Notes: a model not told the origin generated them from the letters alone. DNA of 64,000 bases from Parastagonospora avenae f. sp. tritici 18332-5 (GCA_022559985.1 JAFJTR010000074.1:62001-126000), one strand, 5' to 3'. Counted from the first letter of the stretch, positions 1 to 12,020 are shown. Numbers and translations: made by a program.

Positions 1-685
1 CAAAATCTCCTCGCTCTTGTCTATTCAGGCGACTAGAATTTCAGAGTAGCTATCCTTGGGCTATGTTTGAGAGCATGGATAAATAAAGTGTGCTGACATC
101 CATGAACGCAAGTTCTACTAGTATCTACGAGATGGATCAACCTCGTAAAACCGCCGTGGGAGAACTCACTGTCTACATTGGTTCTACGTGAACAATACAA
201 AGTTCAGCCTTGTAAAAAAAATATCCCTGAGAAGAGAGATCACCGCCTTACATGATCAATGGATCAATCATACATGTGGCTGACATATGCCTTGGGCGCT
301 GCTATGGCTCCAATTGACATAGTCATTGAGCAGGTCCTTTTATGCAGCTACCTTGCAGCTCAGGAAAATTACGCACATTCAACAGTTTAGTCGGCCGTTC
401 GGCATGTCTAATCCATGACTTCCAAAGAGTCGCTAATGTGAGAGTTATCAAACATGCGGCGAGATACAGATAATGCTTTCAATTGATGTTTCACATGAAG
501 CACTGCACGCAAAGAATGGTGAAGTAGAAAAACGTTATGGCCATAACGAAACGATACATATACAAAATCAAGAAGAATCCAAAAGCATCGCCGACGAATG
601 TACATTCTCATATCACATAGTATGAGATCCCAGCTCGCACTAAATAGATGTCCAGTCCCTTGTAAAATCCAGTCTTGCTAGACAC
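1..685. other. Left-edge intergenic stretch, downstream of cutinase
   Basis: No reading frame here has codon structure or motifs I can support. It holds the 3' flank of the minus-strand cutinase and AT-rich unique sequence. I saw no RNA gene, transposon terminus or repeat. Confidence 0.5.
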
Positions 686-1563
686 TTAAGCTCCGATCTT
701 GCTGATCAAGAACTGGGGTGCCTCGCCCGCAGCCTCATCGCCGTAGGACAAGTGAGCAGCGGTGATGGTAAGAGTGCCAGTGCAGACCATGTCGCCTGTG
801 GCGCAGAAGATCTTGGTCCTGTCAGTGGGGTAGTTAGGGATCTGGCCACGGTTCTGCATGTTCTTCGTGTAGCCGAAAAGAACCGTGCCAACAACCTGCT
901 CCTTAACGGCGCCTTCTTGGTCACCGACGGCGGCAGCGGCGAGAGCAGCGCCCTGACTGATGGAATGTTAATGACTGACGAAAGGATAGTAGTGAGGCTG
1001 CAACTTACGAGTAACCTCCAGCAACGACCTTGGCGTCTGGGCACTTGGTGTTGGCCATCTTCAAGAGACGACCCATCTCAGCAATAGCTTGTGGAGTGGA
1101 GCCGCGAGACATGAGGTTGCCTGGGACAGTTGCATCGTATGGGCCACCAACACCTTGGACCCAGACTTGGTCGGCACCGTACTTGCGCTCAAGAGCGCTG
1201 CCGAGAGGTGCGCCTAGAGTGCCCTGAGTCGTGTTAACTATGTGGAGTCTGGAGTGGAGAGTGAGCAGGCCAGGATCGCCGTCTCCATCGTCGTCGGTCC
1301 GAGATGGAAATAGACAAATCGTGGCATGAAAATTCATGGCTTACCAAATTGCCCTGCTCTGTAGTACCACGCGCAAAGACGAGAATTGCTTTGGGGCAGC
1401 TACCGGCGGCTCCTTGTTCGAGCTCATTCTTCGAGCCTATTTGGCGAGTGACAAGAGCGTCGCGAGCGATGAGAGCCTCGATTTCAGCATCGGTGGGCTC
1501 TGGTGCTGCGAAAGGGGCTGCAACAGCCAAAGAAGCGAAAAGGGAGGCTGCGAAGAACTTCAT
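686..1563 (-). CDS. Secreted cutinase (alpha/beta hydrolase, CE5 type)
   Basis: This encodes an extracellular serine esterase that hydrolyses the cutin of plant cuticles. I read three exons, 1563-1345, 1223-1009 and 956-686, giving 234 residues, the usual size for the family. The N-terminus is a signal peptide (MKFFAASLFASLAVAAPFA). Exon 1 ends in the conserved ARGTTEQGNL and joins GTLGAPLGSALE. The nucleophile motif GYSQG is formed across intron 2, with the Ser codon split by the intron (Ser145). The CATGDMVC motif supplies Asp200 and a disulphide pair, and His213 (TAAHLSYGD) completes the triad. Both introns are GT-AG. No transcription-factor site can be assigned with confidence. The gene is isolated and points to a plant-associated lifestyle. 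The family is secure; only the intron 1 acceptor was chosen by homology. Confidence 0.93.
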
Positions 1564-4500
1564 GTTGAGATTTGGTAGGAGTAGTAGTAAAGGTTGTTGT
1601 GGATGGCAAGGTAAAGAGCGAAAGTTGTGCTGTGAAAGAAGAGATCAAGTGATTGTAGTTGCTGTTGAGATCCTGAGATGCCCTTCAACTTCGTCCAGAA
1701 GCTTGAGATACTTATACTTGCAGCATCTTGCACATCGACCCATACCTTCTTGGATTGTGGGTGGTGGTTCATGCAGCGGCCTAGATCAAAACTTTGTTTC
1801 TTCCGAACACCAACATCTACAGGGTCCCTCCCTCTTACCGCATTCAAGCTCTTGCATGTTGACATCATCTACACTTCTCGATCGGCCAATACATGGTCAG
1901 CGAGTCAACTTAGGTCCCATCGGTTCCGAGTATGGCATACAGGCTTGGTCCATGCATACGCGTTTCAGTCCGCCAACGGGACCCTTTTCTGCCAAGAAAT
2001 GATGCGCAATGAGCGTTTCCTATTCGTGCTCTTGTTGAACCAGGTGTTTGCCGAAGATATTGCTTGGCTTGAAGGCGCATTCGACGGGCTCAAGAAGGAT
2101 AGATGGTCCGAGCCGAGACATGAGGTGTGTGGCCCACGCTGCCTGAGCCAGCCTTAGGAAATGCGTCTTCGTGACCATGTTTTCGATCCACCCTCGGCAG
2201 CGATTCGAAGCTATGCATCACGATTGGCCAGTATGAGTTCTGTAATTTGAGCAGATGGTGCAGGGCCGTGCCATAGGGCGGATTCTGAGCCGTCTTGACC
2301 CTGGGGTTGAGGGGTACTTTGCTTTTTCTTACCCAAAAAGTACAGACTTCCGCCTGTCACAAACGCTTCTCACGCCCAACCCGGCTCAGGTAGCGTATTG
2401 TAGGTATTTTCCCTATGCAACGTGTGCAAGGTCGCTGAACTGAGCTTTACCGGTACACTTTGATGACGCCCCTGACTTCACCTGATAGCATACCTAACAC
2501 TTTCAGTGGGGCTGGTGGAGTGCGACCAAAACGATCGTGAACAAATAAAGTGGAGTCGGTCCACTAATCAAGCGTACCATGCGTTTCCTAGGCGTTTTAT
2601 TCTCCTTCCATCCTCGGCAACATTTTTGTGGTTTCAGAGTTGATTCGTCGTCTGCTCCTTGTATTCGCGGCATTGTCATCTCGTCGGCACCTGTAAGCAG
2701 GACCAAGAGTCTTGGGTATCGACTTTGTCGACCTGGTACTGTCGATCTTGTAGCTTAGCTCGCACGTTGCCCGGCATTTGTACAGAGGATAGGGGATAAC
2801 CCAGTACTCGACTCGCATGCATCCGCGAAAGGCAGGTTTGTCGCCTCTACCCCGCGCCTTCATGTCGTACTGTTCATTTTCAGCAACTAACATGGACGAT
2901 GGCATCTCTGAGCAAGAAAAGGGATCGCATACAATGTTCCATGTCGCAGACGTTTTTGCCTCGGCCCAGAGGAGTTTCGTCGTTTGGGATATGTCAAGGA
3001 TGTCATGCAGCCACGTTTCTAACGCGCTAGCGTCAGCTAAGGCGTCTCCCGCGCGCTTAGGTACCCCGCAAAAGTAATACTTGTGGCTGAGTTTCTCAAC
3101 CGTTTTTTCCTACAATAACGGCCAGGTTGAGCTGCATGGCTGATACCAAGACTTCTCAAACGGTACCTTCATATACCCCTACCAGCATGGAACTCGCCTA
3201 CCTACTGAGGAAGTTATGGTAAGAGTTCATGATGAACGGCCGAGTCATATACAACTCCCTGAGACGATCCCGCTTATCTCCTCGGAAAATATCATCCGCT
3301 CATCAGCAGATCGCGTTGTCTGTTAGATTGAGTTATATCTCCGAGCATTCGAACAGCTGAGCTTGAAACGATGTGTACAAGCCTGGGCACCCATCGTTGT
3401 TCACATCTTGAATAGAGGGTTTCGATGGGATGCCTCGGTACGGCAAACTGAGAACACCTCATCATTGGAAGGTTCCATCGCCCAGCAGTCTGGTCGCCTC
3501 GCCCTTCCTCTCTGGACATAGCGACGCAAAACTATGTTGCCAGTGATTTCCAGTGGACCTCTGAAACAGATGCATACGAAGACAGCTTTCGTTGATAGAA
3601 TGTCAGGCGACTGAGACCATGCACGCCTCGTAATTAAAAGCCATGCGTACCATCATCGTCTCCTTCTCAATGACATTGCTGTTTCTGGAATTACCAAGCA
3701 GCAGACAGTTGCCTCACAATCCTCTGACTAGAACTAGTCAGTCTGCTGAATCAATGACGAATCGCCTGATAGAAACCGGGCCATGCGATAGTGACAGGGG
3801 TCGCTGCTATTACAGTTCTTGCCTGGTTTCTCCGCGAAATCAGGGATTATATCGTATCACTTATATGGGTCTATCGACCAAAAACATACGACGACGGCAG
3901 CCCTCAACACGCCCAGGCCGAGGACCCATCGTACCGGTAAGACATGTGTAGAGAAGTACAACAACCTTGCGACGGCGCCGTCGATGCCTCGGCTTCGGGA
4001 AGTGCTGTTTCAAATTGGCTACGCTCTAGTGAATCAGCTCTTGTGGTGTTACAAATGACCAATGCGATCTGGTCATGTTAGCTGGTTCCTGTCGTGCTCA
4101 AGCATGTTGACTCATTTCCTTCCAGATCTTGGTCCTTTGCCAGTTATCGCTGTACCGGGTGCCCCTCGATCACTATTCCTGCGAAGGCTGGTTTCAGTTG
4201 GATCTTGCCTCTTAAACCTGCTGATCCGCATCAGGGGGGCTCTGAGGCAAAGATCCATACACGCATTCTACAGGTTCGAGCTGGCTCAACCATTCTCATC
4301 GTCCAGCTGTGTTCTGTCTTTTCAAAGCGCTAATACTCAGCAGCACTCAGAACCTCAGGAAAGAATAGACTCACTACTCAACACATCAAGCGGATCGATC
4401 ACCAAACGTCTACGAAGTAGCTTCCATTGCAACTTCCACGAGTAACTCCCACGAGTAACTCACGCTTCCATGCACTCGAGTCTCCTTAGATGTGGTAGCC

Positions 4501-5868
4501 GTTTCCGGGCAGCAACTGTGCATGGAAGTAAACTCACGAAATCACAACCCCACCAATCTCGCTGCCATCAGCACATGGGTAGTCTTGCAAATTCTGGCCC
4601 TACACCGATCGCCGACAACTACAAGTAGAGACAGACACGAAGCTTTAAGAATTAGTCAACCATGTCTTTGCATCAAATCCTGTGCCCCTACAGGGATCGA
4701 TCAGACTGCTTGAAGACAACAACTTCTTCAAAGGGATTTCAAAGTACACCGGGAGCCCTTCTTGAGCAACTTTGACCACGGTTGTACAGTCTATGCATCC
4801 TGAAGGTATATGTGGCTATGGCGACCTATGAAGTATTGTCTTTTATTCATGACTCGGGGCTCTAGGCGTCTTTGTCTGAGTGTAAGGCGTACGCGCGCAC
4901 GTAAGGCAAAGAGCCTCGTGCGACGGCTGCGGCCTGTACGATATATGCTGTTCCGCACACATAATCGATGTTCATCGATTATACGTTCCTTTTTGGCTGC
5001 ATGGCGTAGCGGGTGCGGACCTGCGTCCTGACACTGAATTCGAACGATACGAACCTTGGCCCTCCACCAGTCTCGCGAACCTGCACAGTACGGCACTGAC
5101 GAACCTTGATATGCAGCTTGTAGGTATGTCACACCCAGGGCTGCTCCTTATGTATGACTGCTCGACTCTGCTGACACCAATGCTATCTAGATAGATAGAA
5201 GAGATTGGAGGCAAACCAAGCGACGTACTCAGTCATGCCGACCAAAGAGAAGTTCGAAGACCTGTGACGCTTTCCCTCCGTAGGATAATAGATCATTATC
5301 AAATCCACCAACCGATGCAGCGATAATTCCCGAACCTGCTCAATTGTAGCGAACTTGCACGGGTAAAGCGGCCACTGACGCTTGCGCTAAGTATCACGCT
5401 ATTGTTTGACACACGCTGCAGAACATTCTGAAACTTCTGCGCCTCCCGTGCACCGGCTCAACTTACCATCGGTAGCGAACGCCCGTTGGAGACGCCACCC
5501 AACTTGGTAATCGTGCCTCACATGGTGTATGATCTGCGCATCGTGAGGAATTTCATGGCCTTCGCGAGGCATGCACACACATAGAGCGCTCATTCAAGGC
5601 TAGCCACCAAAGCCTGAGACATCATGCGCAGTATCAGGGCCACTGCCAGGAATTTGGGAAATGGCGCGTATCGTGAACTTGCTGTATGGTATAAAGCGAA
5701 TGTGGTGTGTCGCTCATTAGGAACATCACACAACAGCTTCCGTCTTCAATCTCACAGTCTTCGCATCTCTTCACTTCTTCCACCGCCGGTTCGGTCTTAT
5801 CATCAGCTCCAATAATCCATCAATCGTCTAATCCGAGCATCACACAACCCAAGAAACAACCAGCAATC
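1564..5868. other. Gene-poor 4.3 kb intergenic region
   Basis: All open frames are short, overlap on both strands and lack recognisable motifs or plausible splice extensions. The first few hundred bases are the cutinase promoter side and the last ~150 bases are the CT-rich leader of the small secreted protein. I found no terminal inverted repeats, no transposase or reverse-transcriptase remnants, and no RNA gene I could defend. Confidence 0.45.
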
Positions 5869-6209
5869 ATGAAGTTCATTCTTGCCGCCGCCGCTCTCTT
5901 CGCCTCCATGGCTTTCGCAGCCCCAGCTCCCCAGAACGCTGGCCGCCCTGTCCCCACTGGCAACTGCTGCGCGCCCAACGCCAGTTTGAAGCAGGACGTT
6001 TGTAACGTCAACGGCTCAACTGGTCGCTGCGTTCCCTCTGGCTCAAGAGGCTGTGAGTACCCACCCATAGGCTGCATTGTATCATCCAGCTAACACATTC
6101 TACAGGTGGAGGAGCCTTGACTTGTATCGAAGATGCTCGTCTGACTTGCGACGCCAACACTCTCGAGAGGGGTCGCCCACTCTGTAGACTCGCTGGTGAG
6201 GGCATTTAG
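5869..6209 (+). CDS. Small secreted cysteine-rich protein (effector-like)
   Basis: Two exons, 5869-6052 and 6106-6209, with a GTGAGT...ACAG intron of 53 nt, encode 95 residues. A typical signal peptide (MKFILAAAALFASMAFAAPAP) is followed by a mature part of about 75 residues with eight cysteines, including one adjacent Cys-Cys pair. The fifth Cys codon is created by the splice (T + GT), so the intron must be removed to complete the set. There are no membrane segments. The spacing does not match hydrophobins, which need two CC pairs, and I do not recognise the family. The size, signal peptide and even Cys number fit apoplastic effector or antimicrobial-type proteins, but that role is inference. 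Confidence 0.8.
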
Positions 6210-6727
6210 GAAGCGTGTGATGAGCAGGGTGTTTAGAAGGGTTGCGCTAGACTTGTCGGAAAATGAAGCATAATCAATCCAAGCTGGTGTCGTCGATCGC
6301 CGATTTTCAACTCACGCCCCCTTTTCTTTCCTGTTGGTGCACGCCTTCAAACTGATCACAATGCGAAACATCGAGGACTTCGTAATGCTGATGCTCCTTT
6401 CTAGGCACTGAACATCACGTATCGTTCCAGATTGTTGTGGGCATCCCGTAGATCTGGTTTCGATGCTCGTGGGTCCGATAGCTTGGTGGTAATAACAACG
6501 TCTGTTATGGTGTTGATCATGTTTGCAGTGGAAGGAGAACAATCGAGTTGAGTTGGGGCGACGCACGGGCGAAATGCCTGGCGATGTGGGGAGGCGCTAA
6601 CGTCCAGCTAGCGAGAAACTGGCTAGGACGTTAAGCGCATTTTCGATGCACGCATCGTCGCAATCAATCGATACTATCACACGAATGCATGCTTCGGATC
6701 ATCAGGCCAATCAGCGCGTGTTTAAGG
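6210..6727. other. Intergenic region upstream of MOD5-type gene
   Basis: This holds the 3' end of the small secreted gene and the upstream region of the tRNA isopentenyltransferase. An imperfect inverted repeat lies at 6594-6638 (listed separately). No other gene is seen. Confidence 0.4.
6594..6638. repeat. Imperfect inverted repeat (hairpin) upstream of MOD5
   Basis: The left arm GCGCTAACGTCC at 6594 pairs with the right arm GGACGTTAAGCGC ending at 6638 apart from one bulged base, and short AGC/GCT stretches extend the stem around a loop of roughly 13 nt. It ends about 90 bp before the start codon of the downstream gene. It could be a leader hairpin, a protein-binding palindrome or chance. 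Confidence 0.5.
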
Positions 6728-8257
6728 ATGGCGCAAGTACCACGACACCCTCTAATTGCTGTGGTCGGCGCGACGGGGACAGGCAAATCCGATGTATGAC
6801 TCTGCCTTTGTTTGCAAGATACGAGCGTTCACTGACCAGCAAAGGTAGTTGGCCGTTGAGATAGCACTTAAGTTCAACGGTGAGATCATCAATGGAGACG
6901 CGATGCAACTGTACGAAGGTCTGCCAATCATCACCAACAAGATCACCCGAGAAGAGATGAAGGATGTGCCACATCATCTTCTCGGTTGTATCGGACTGCG
7001 AGAGGAGACTTGGACAGTGGGGAAGTTTGTCAATAAGGCGCTTGGCATAGTATGCAGTAACGCTTTCTGTGAAGTCTGATAGTGCTGATACATTGATAGA
7101 TCAGTGAGATTCGGAGTCGGGGCAAGACTCCAATTCTTGTTGGAGGGACTCACTACTACACGCAGTCGCTCTTATTCCATGATGCATTGTCGCGGGAAGA
7201 TTCCTTGAATCTACATACAGACCATGAGAGGCTTCCAATCCTCGATGAGCCAACAGAGGTCATACTTGCCAGACTCAAAGAAGTTGACCCAGCCATAGCC
7301 AACCGCTGGCACCCAAATGAACGACGTAAGATACAACGCTCGTTGGAGATCTTCTTGAAGACTGGAAAGCCTGCCTCCCAGATTTATGGCGAGCAGCGAC
7401 TGAGAAGAGAGCAGTCGCCCAGCCTCGCAGATGCCGATCTGGCAAGCAACACGGGCCTGCGCTTCCCTACTTTGGTGCTGTGGGTGCATGCGAACAAGGA
7501 CACACTCTACTCACGACTTGACGGACGCGTGGATAAGATGATCGCTAATGGATTGTTGGAAGAAGTCGACACACTCGCACGCTTCAAACAGGAGTACGAG
7601 GCTGAATGCAAGATCGCTTTGGACCAAAGCCGTGGAATCTGGGTGTCAATAGGCTACAAAGAATTTGTGCAATACCAAGAAGGTCTGGGCAACTCAGCGT
7701 CATCCACAGAGGATCTTCAGCGGCTCAAGACCGAGGGCATCGCAAAGACGCAGGCCGCGACACGACAATACGCAAATCGCCAACTCAAGTGGATCCAAAT
7801 TAAGTTACTCAATGCTCTCATTGGAGCAGGTCAACAGCGTAATGTCTTCTTGTTGGATGGAACCGATCTCTCCAAGTGGAAAGACCATGTGGTCTCGCCA
7901 GCATTACATGTCACCGAACAGTTTCTTGCTGGCCAAGCCCTTCCACCTGCTTCATCACTCTCCGCTATTGCATCCAATATGCTGACTCCGAAACGTAATT
8001 ACGATCTCGGACAACGGCCGGATCTCTGGCAGAAGAAGGTCTGCGATACTTGCGGTACCATTGCAGTCACGGAGAATGACTGGCGTCTGCATGTCAAGAG
8101 CCGCGCGCACAGGCGCGCCGTTGGCATAGAAAAGAAACAGAAGAGCCCCCATTTTGGAAAGAAGCTGGAGCAAAAAGCAGTCCACGCTGATCTAGTTGAT
8201 GTGCTTGAAGATTATATGCACGCCTTTCCCGAGAATGGAGCCGATGATCAAGCATGA
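6728..8257 (+). CDS. MOD5: tRNA dimethylallyltransferase (tRNA isopentenyltransferase)
   Basis: This enzyme transfers dimethylallyl from DMAPP to N6 of A37 in tRNAs that read UNN codons (i6A37). Exons 6728-6793, 6849-7049 and 7100-8257 give 474 residues. The P-loop GATGTGKSD is at residues 14-22 and ends exactly at intron 1; exon 2 continues with NGEIINGDAMQ and exon 3 with PILVGGTHYY. The C-terminus carries the matrin-type C2H2 zinc finger known in eukaryotic members (C404, C407, H420, H426). Only about 12 residues precede the P-loop, so this start gives no mitochondrial presequence. MOD5 proteins can act in cytosol, nucleus and mitochondria; an upstream start cannot be excluded. Intact, high confidence. 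Confidence 0.95.
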
Positions 8258-8535
8258 ACTTGAATCTTGCAAGGAACTGGAGCGTGATTTCAAGGCTTCT
8301 GCTTGTGGTTGAAGTTTGGTAGTCTTTGTTTCGCTTGTCCGAAACTCAAGTCGGTGAATGAGGGGTTGCCTATTTGAGACCTGAATAGGAATTTGAATAA
8401 GGCTTGGCGCACACCTTCACTATACATCTTGAACCACATTGCTTTCACTTGAGGAAAAGACAGACCGACAATCTGCACAGAACTTCAAACTTCTTTAGTT
8501 CTCCAATTCGGAAAGCGCACACGAAATTACGCACG

Positions 8536-9422
8536 ATGGCCTTCGAATACGCGAAAGTCAGCAACGACAGCGGGGATCACAGCGATCACAGCCTCGATGA
8601 GCATCAGGTCAAACTCATCCGGGGCCGGTCTACAATGTGGACTAAAACACTCGATCAAGTCAAGATGCTGCGCTGGCCCGTAGCGCTCTTCCTACTGATC
8701 GCGATTTTGACATGTGAGCTATCTATATTGCGCAAACAGCCGCCGTCGCCCCCAATCGGTGGAGACATCAATGGCCTTGTCCCTCACTGTAAGTGGTCAA
8801 CCTCTAGACCGCACTCTGTCTCGCTACACATGTGCTGATTCCCACTTAGTCTCCATGGAGAAGAAAATATTCCGTGCGGACGATCGATACGCATCCGATC
8901 ATCTGACCCTGGAGTCGATTAATGCGACCAAAGACCACTGGAAGGACTTGATGCCTCGTAAGCCAAAGTCTAGCATCACTGTTCCTACTAGCCAAGTCTG
9001 ACATCTCTACAGGTGGCGGCGGCTTCATGCACATTCAAGACTATGCAAAATACACCCTACCACCTCCAATGCACTTCGACGTGTCGCCAGGCAAGGACCT
9101 TTTTACAATTGCCGTCTTCCACCAGCTGCACTGTCTCATGCACATCTCCGCTTTCCTCGACACGCTCACCATGAAAATCCGCAACAGGGAGTGGACACTC
9201 GACGATGAGGCATTAGCGCACAACGATCACTGCTTTAATTATATACGTAGTGCACTCATGTGCGCTGCCGATACAACATTGGAAGGCCAGGCGCAGTCGA
9301 AGGTGCTGGGTGATGCGTCGGGGACTGATGGTACGGGTGCGGTTCACAACTGTCGGAATTATGATGAGGTGTATGCGTGGGTTGAGAAGAGAAGGGAAAC
9401 GGACGGGAAGGAGCATTTGTAG
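8536..9422 (+). CDS. UstYa-like oxidase (DUF3328), membrane-anchored
   Basis: Exons 8536-8788, 8850-8957 and 9013-9422 encode 256 residues. One transmembrane helix (about residues 46-62) follows a short polar N-terminus, giving the usual type II layout. The two hallmark motifs are present: HQLHC at 157-161 and HNDHC at 190-194 followed by YIR. The preceding W...L.PRGGGF segment also fits the family. Characterised members act in fungal RiPP and other secondary-metabolite pathways (ustiloxin UstYa/Yb) as oxidative tailoring or cyclising enzymes. No backbone synthase, second DUF3328 gene or repeat-containing precursor lies next to it; the neighbours are MOD5 and a BTB gene. The substrate is therefore unknown. 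Both introns are in phase 1 with good GT-AG sites. Confidence 0.92.
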
Positions 9423-9785
9423 GTCTTTGTTAGACAAATCCAGGATTCTCGGCATGATTTTTAAGGTTGGTACCGAGAGAGTGTGATCTATCTCTTACAT
9501 GTTCAATGTCAACCAAATCACTTCAACAGGAGTTGGACCAATCTGCAGTCTTGTCAAGGGTTTCAAATAGTAGATATGCCTTCACTTGCCAGAATTTCTG
9601 CGCGCTTCTTGTTGCCTTAACCTTGGAGCCATTCGGTTTCTTGGAAGCGCTAGGTCGCCTCGATCAATGGTTCATACCTCTCCCTCGCTCCTCTTCTTCT
9701 TCCAACCGTCCCCTGCCTCATCTCAAAATCCCAACGCTCGAACTCCATACCACAACTATCGACACATCTCTAGTGCGAAGCGATC

Positions 9786-10049
9786 ATGGCAAGCATGCTC
9801 GAGCGACTTCATAATGAGCTGATCCTCGAGGTCTTCAAGCATCTGCGGCCCGCGCGATTTCTCGTCTACTCGTTTTATCATCGCCATGTCTACAGCGCAG
9901 GACATCGGTCGCAACTTTTGCATCGCTGTGCCTCACGTCAAAGCACCTCGGCCTTCTTGCAACACCAGAACTCTATGGAAATCTTGCCGAACGCGAGGCA
10001 TCCCAGAAACTACCATATCGAAATTGTGTCCGAAGCAAACGCAGGATAG
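9786..10049 (+). pseudogene. Possible truncated F-box protein fragment
   Basis: An 87-codon frame opens with LERLHNELILEVFKHLRP, which resembles the first helix of an F-box, and then becomes low-complexity with no leucine-rich or other partner domain. It converges on the BTB gene and overlaps its 3' end by about 40 bp. It may be a remnant of an F-box gene or a chance frame; there is no convincing splice continuation. Confidence 0.3.
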
Positions 10050-10709
10050 TCTTGGCAAAGCTTAGCGAACTGGTCCGACGTGGCGAATTGTTGATGGCTC
10101 TGGAAGAGTGTAGAGACGATTCTGAGTGCGCACCAGTTTCCGGGAACGTTGCAATTGCTATATTGAGCAGTAATGAGCGCTGTGAGGTCGTCGGGACGTG
10201 TCATCTCCTTGAAAATATCTTGCAAATCGTTCTTCGCGGGCATGATGAGGTGTTGCATGTCGTATTTGTCCGCGATGACATGTACACCCATACTGAACTG
10301 CGCCCTTTTGACCTTGTCACTGTTTCCAATGGTTGTCTCGATGGCACATGTGTTGTACTTTTGCGTGTACATGAATTTGAGCGCGAATTCGAAATGCTCG
10401 GGGTCATCGTCATGAATCTCGATGAAGGTGTCGGTGGCTTCCTGATATCTCGTCAGTATCATGTGTCGATTTGCAGCTGCACTACATACCTTGAATCTGC
10501 CAGTGAACGCCTTCATGAAGAAGTCCGACTGAGCGCAAAGGATAGCCTTGTGTCCGAAGTACTCGCACGCCTTGCCGTCACTAATCTGTTTGATTTTGAT
10601 ATCGGACAGCGTCGGGTCGTTAAACAGCCTGGGAATAGTGTCAGCGAAGCCAGAGCTGTTACATGGATGTCGGTAGTGGAGCTTACGTTCGCTTCTGCGT
10701 AGCCGCCAT
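10010..10709 (-). CDS. BTB/POZ domain protein
   Basis: Three exons, 10709-10687, 10628-10490 and 10441-10010, encode 197 residues. The start MAATQKR is followed, across intron 1, by LFNDPTLSDIKI, the classic BTB opening, then FGHKAILCAQSDFF and a C-terminal helical part (FALKFMYTQKY, IADKYDMQHL). No kelch, MATH or zinc finger is attached, as in the many short fungal BTB proteins of unknown role. Such proteins may be Cullin-3 adaptors or dimerisation modules; nothing here says which. Intron 2 is 48 nt, a multiple of three, and has no stop, so its retention would insert 16 residues without frameshift. Both start and splice sites are well supported. Confidence 0.88.
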
Positions 10710-11358
10710 GTTGTCGAGCTGGCGTTTCGACGCACACGCGGTTGTGGTTGTGGGTTGCGTGTGGAAAGTTTTTGACGGGGCAGAAGCTTTGGAAGGTAGC
10801 GGGTTGTAATGTCAAGCCTTCGCCTCTCTGCTAGTGCGCGGTGGTTTGCTACGGTGAAGGTGAAGATGGTTGCGTGCATGGCCGAAAATGACCGTGTGGA
10901 GATATGACCAGTCCATTCCGTACCGCGCAGAGTAGGGCTGATAACTTGATCACCTACAGATGACTGTGTATGATATATTATAGTGATATATTGGGATGCG
11001 TGCAACGATGATAGAGTGATGTTAGCCTTAATATCATGTCAACACTTGAGATTATGTCGAACATCGTCTAAGATGCCAGCCTACCTCAGCCGCTGTGACT
11101 AAAAGAGAGTCTTGGCATTCTTCGTATGAAGGCTCAGATGACTAGCATCAACGCAGAGGTACTGCACGCATCGCGAGGATGTGCAGGGCGTCAATCTACT
11201 CATATAGATGGCCTGCCTATCGCATAGTAGTTATACTGGCTTGACCCTAGCATGCTAGCTTGACCTTGTGGTAGCTGCCCGTAGTAGCTGCCCTCGTGCT
11301 CATGCCTTCTTCTGAGGTTGACATTCGACATTATATCAAGGCTGACATAGATCTGTTA
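10710..11358. other. Intergenic, 650 bp
   Basis: This is the upstream side of the BTB gene and the 3' flank of the hypothetical minus-strand gene. Around 11240-11300 there is a CTAGCATGCTAG palindrome and a short direct repeat of TAGCTGCCC. No gene is seen. Confidence 0.4.
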
Positions 11359-12020
11359 TCAATCAACCTCAAATTCGTGTTTATCGCCGCGCACCGGTCT
11401 GCGATCACCCAAATCAGCGATTCGCCTCTGGTCTGCCAGTTCTATCATTCTCTCTGCTTCACGTGCCGGAATAGGAACAGTCGATCCCCACTCGCCTGCC
11501 GCATCGCAGAAGTCGATGATGTGGAGCCGCTCAACTACGAATCCATCAGTTTCGTCGCACTGAATGCACTGCATCTAAACTTACGATCCGTCATCTCCCT
11601 CTCGGTTTCCCTCTCAGCTTCGCGCCTCGCGTGCCCCTGCTGCTGCGAGCGATCGGGATTCATCTGCATGAAGCGCATCGGATATCGAGGTTGTCTCTTC
11701 ATCCTCGCCACGATAGCTTGATAGTTGGCAATGTAATCGTCCTTCCGAGGCCCCGAGACTTTTGCCAACGCGTACTCCCGCGGATAAGGTGCGAGGAAGT
11801 CAGTAAGCCAGGCCCTATCGGAGTCCCGCCCGGCGTAATCGGCAAGGCCATCGATCATGCGGTGTGTGAGTCGAAGCGCGAAGAGACCGATGATGAGGAA
11901 TTCGGGTTCAATTGGCGGATGCACTGGCGGTCGGGATGGGGCAGGAGCCGCATGCGATGAGGCGCGCATGCCATCGGGCGGCGGCGTGCGCCTCGAGGGT
12001 GTGTTTCGCTGGTGTTGCAT
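11359..12020 (-). CDS. Hypothetical protein
   Basis: Two exons, 12020-11585 and 11534-11359, joined across a 50-nt GTAAGT...CGTAG intron, give 203 residues. The N-terminal third is Pro/Ala/Arg-rich and probably disordered, followed by a segment with a hydrophobic stretch (PEFLIIGLFALRLTHRM) and a highly charged Arg/Glu region likely to be helical. I recognise no domain. There is no signal peptide. The splice keeps an open frame with consistent composition on both sides, which supports a real gene, but the product and role are unknown. Confidence 0.6.

Noticed and set aside
1678..2157. 159-codon plus-strand frame upstream of the cutinase
   Set aside because: No motif or signal; overlaps other frames of similar length and shows no codon or splice evidence.
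5869..9422. RiPP cluster made of the cysteine-rich protein and the UstYa-like gene
   Set aside because: The small protein lacks repeated core peptides or KEX2-type repeats, and MOD5 lies between them.
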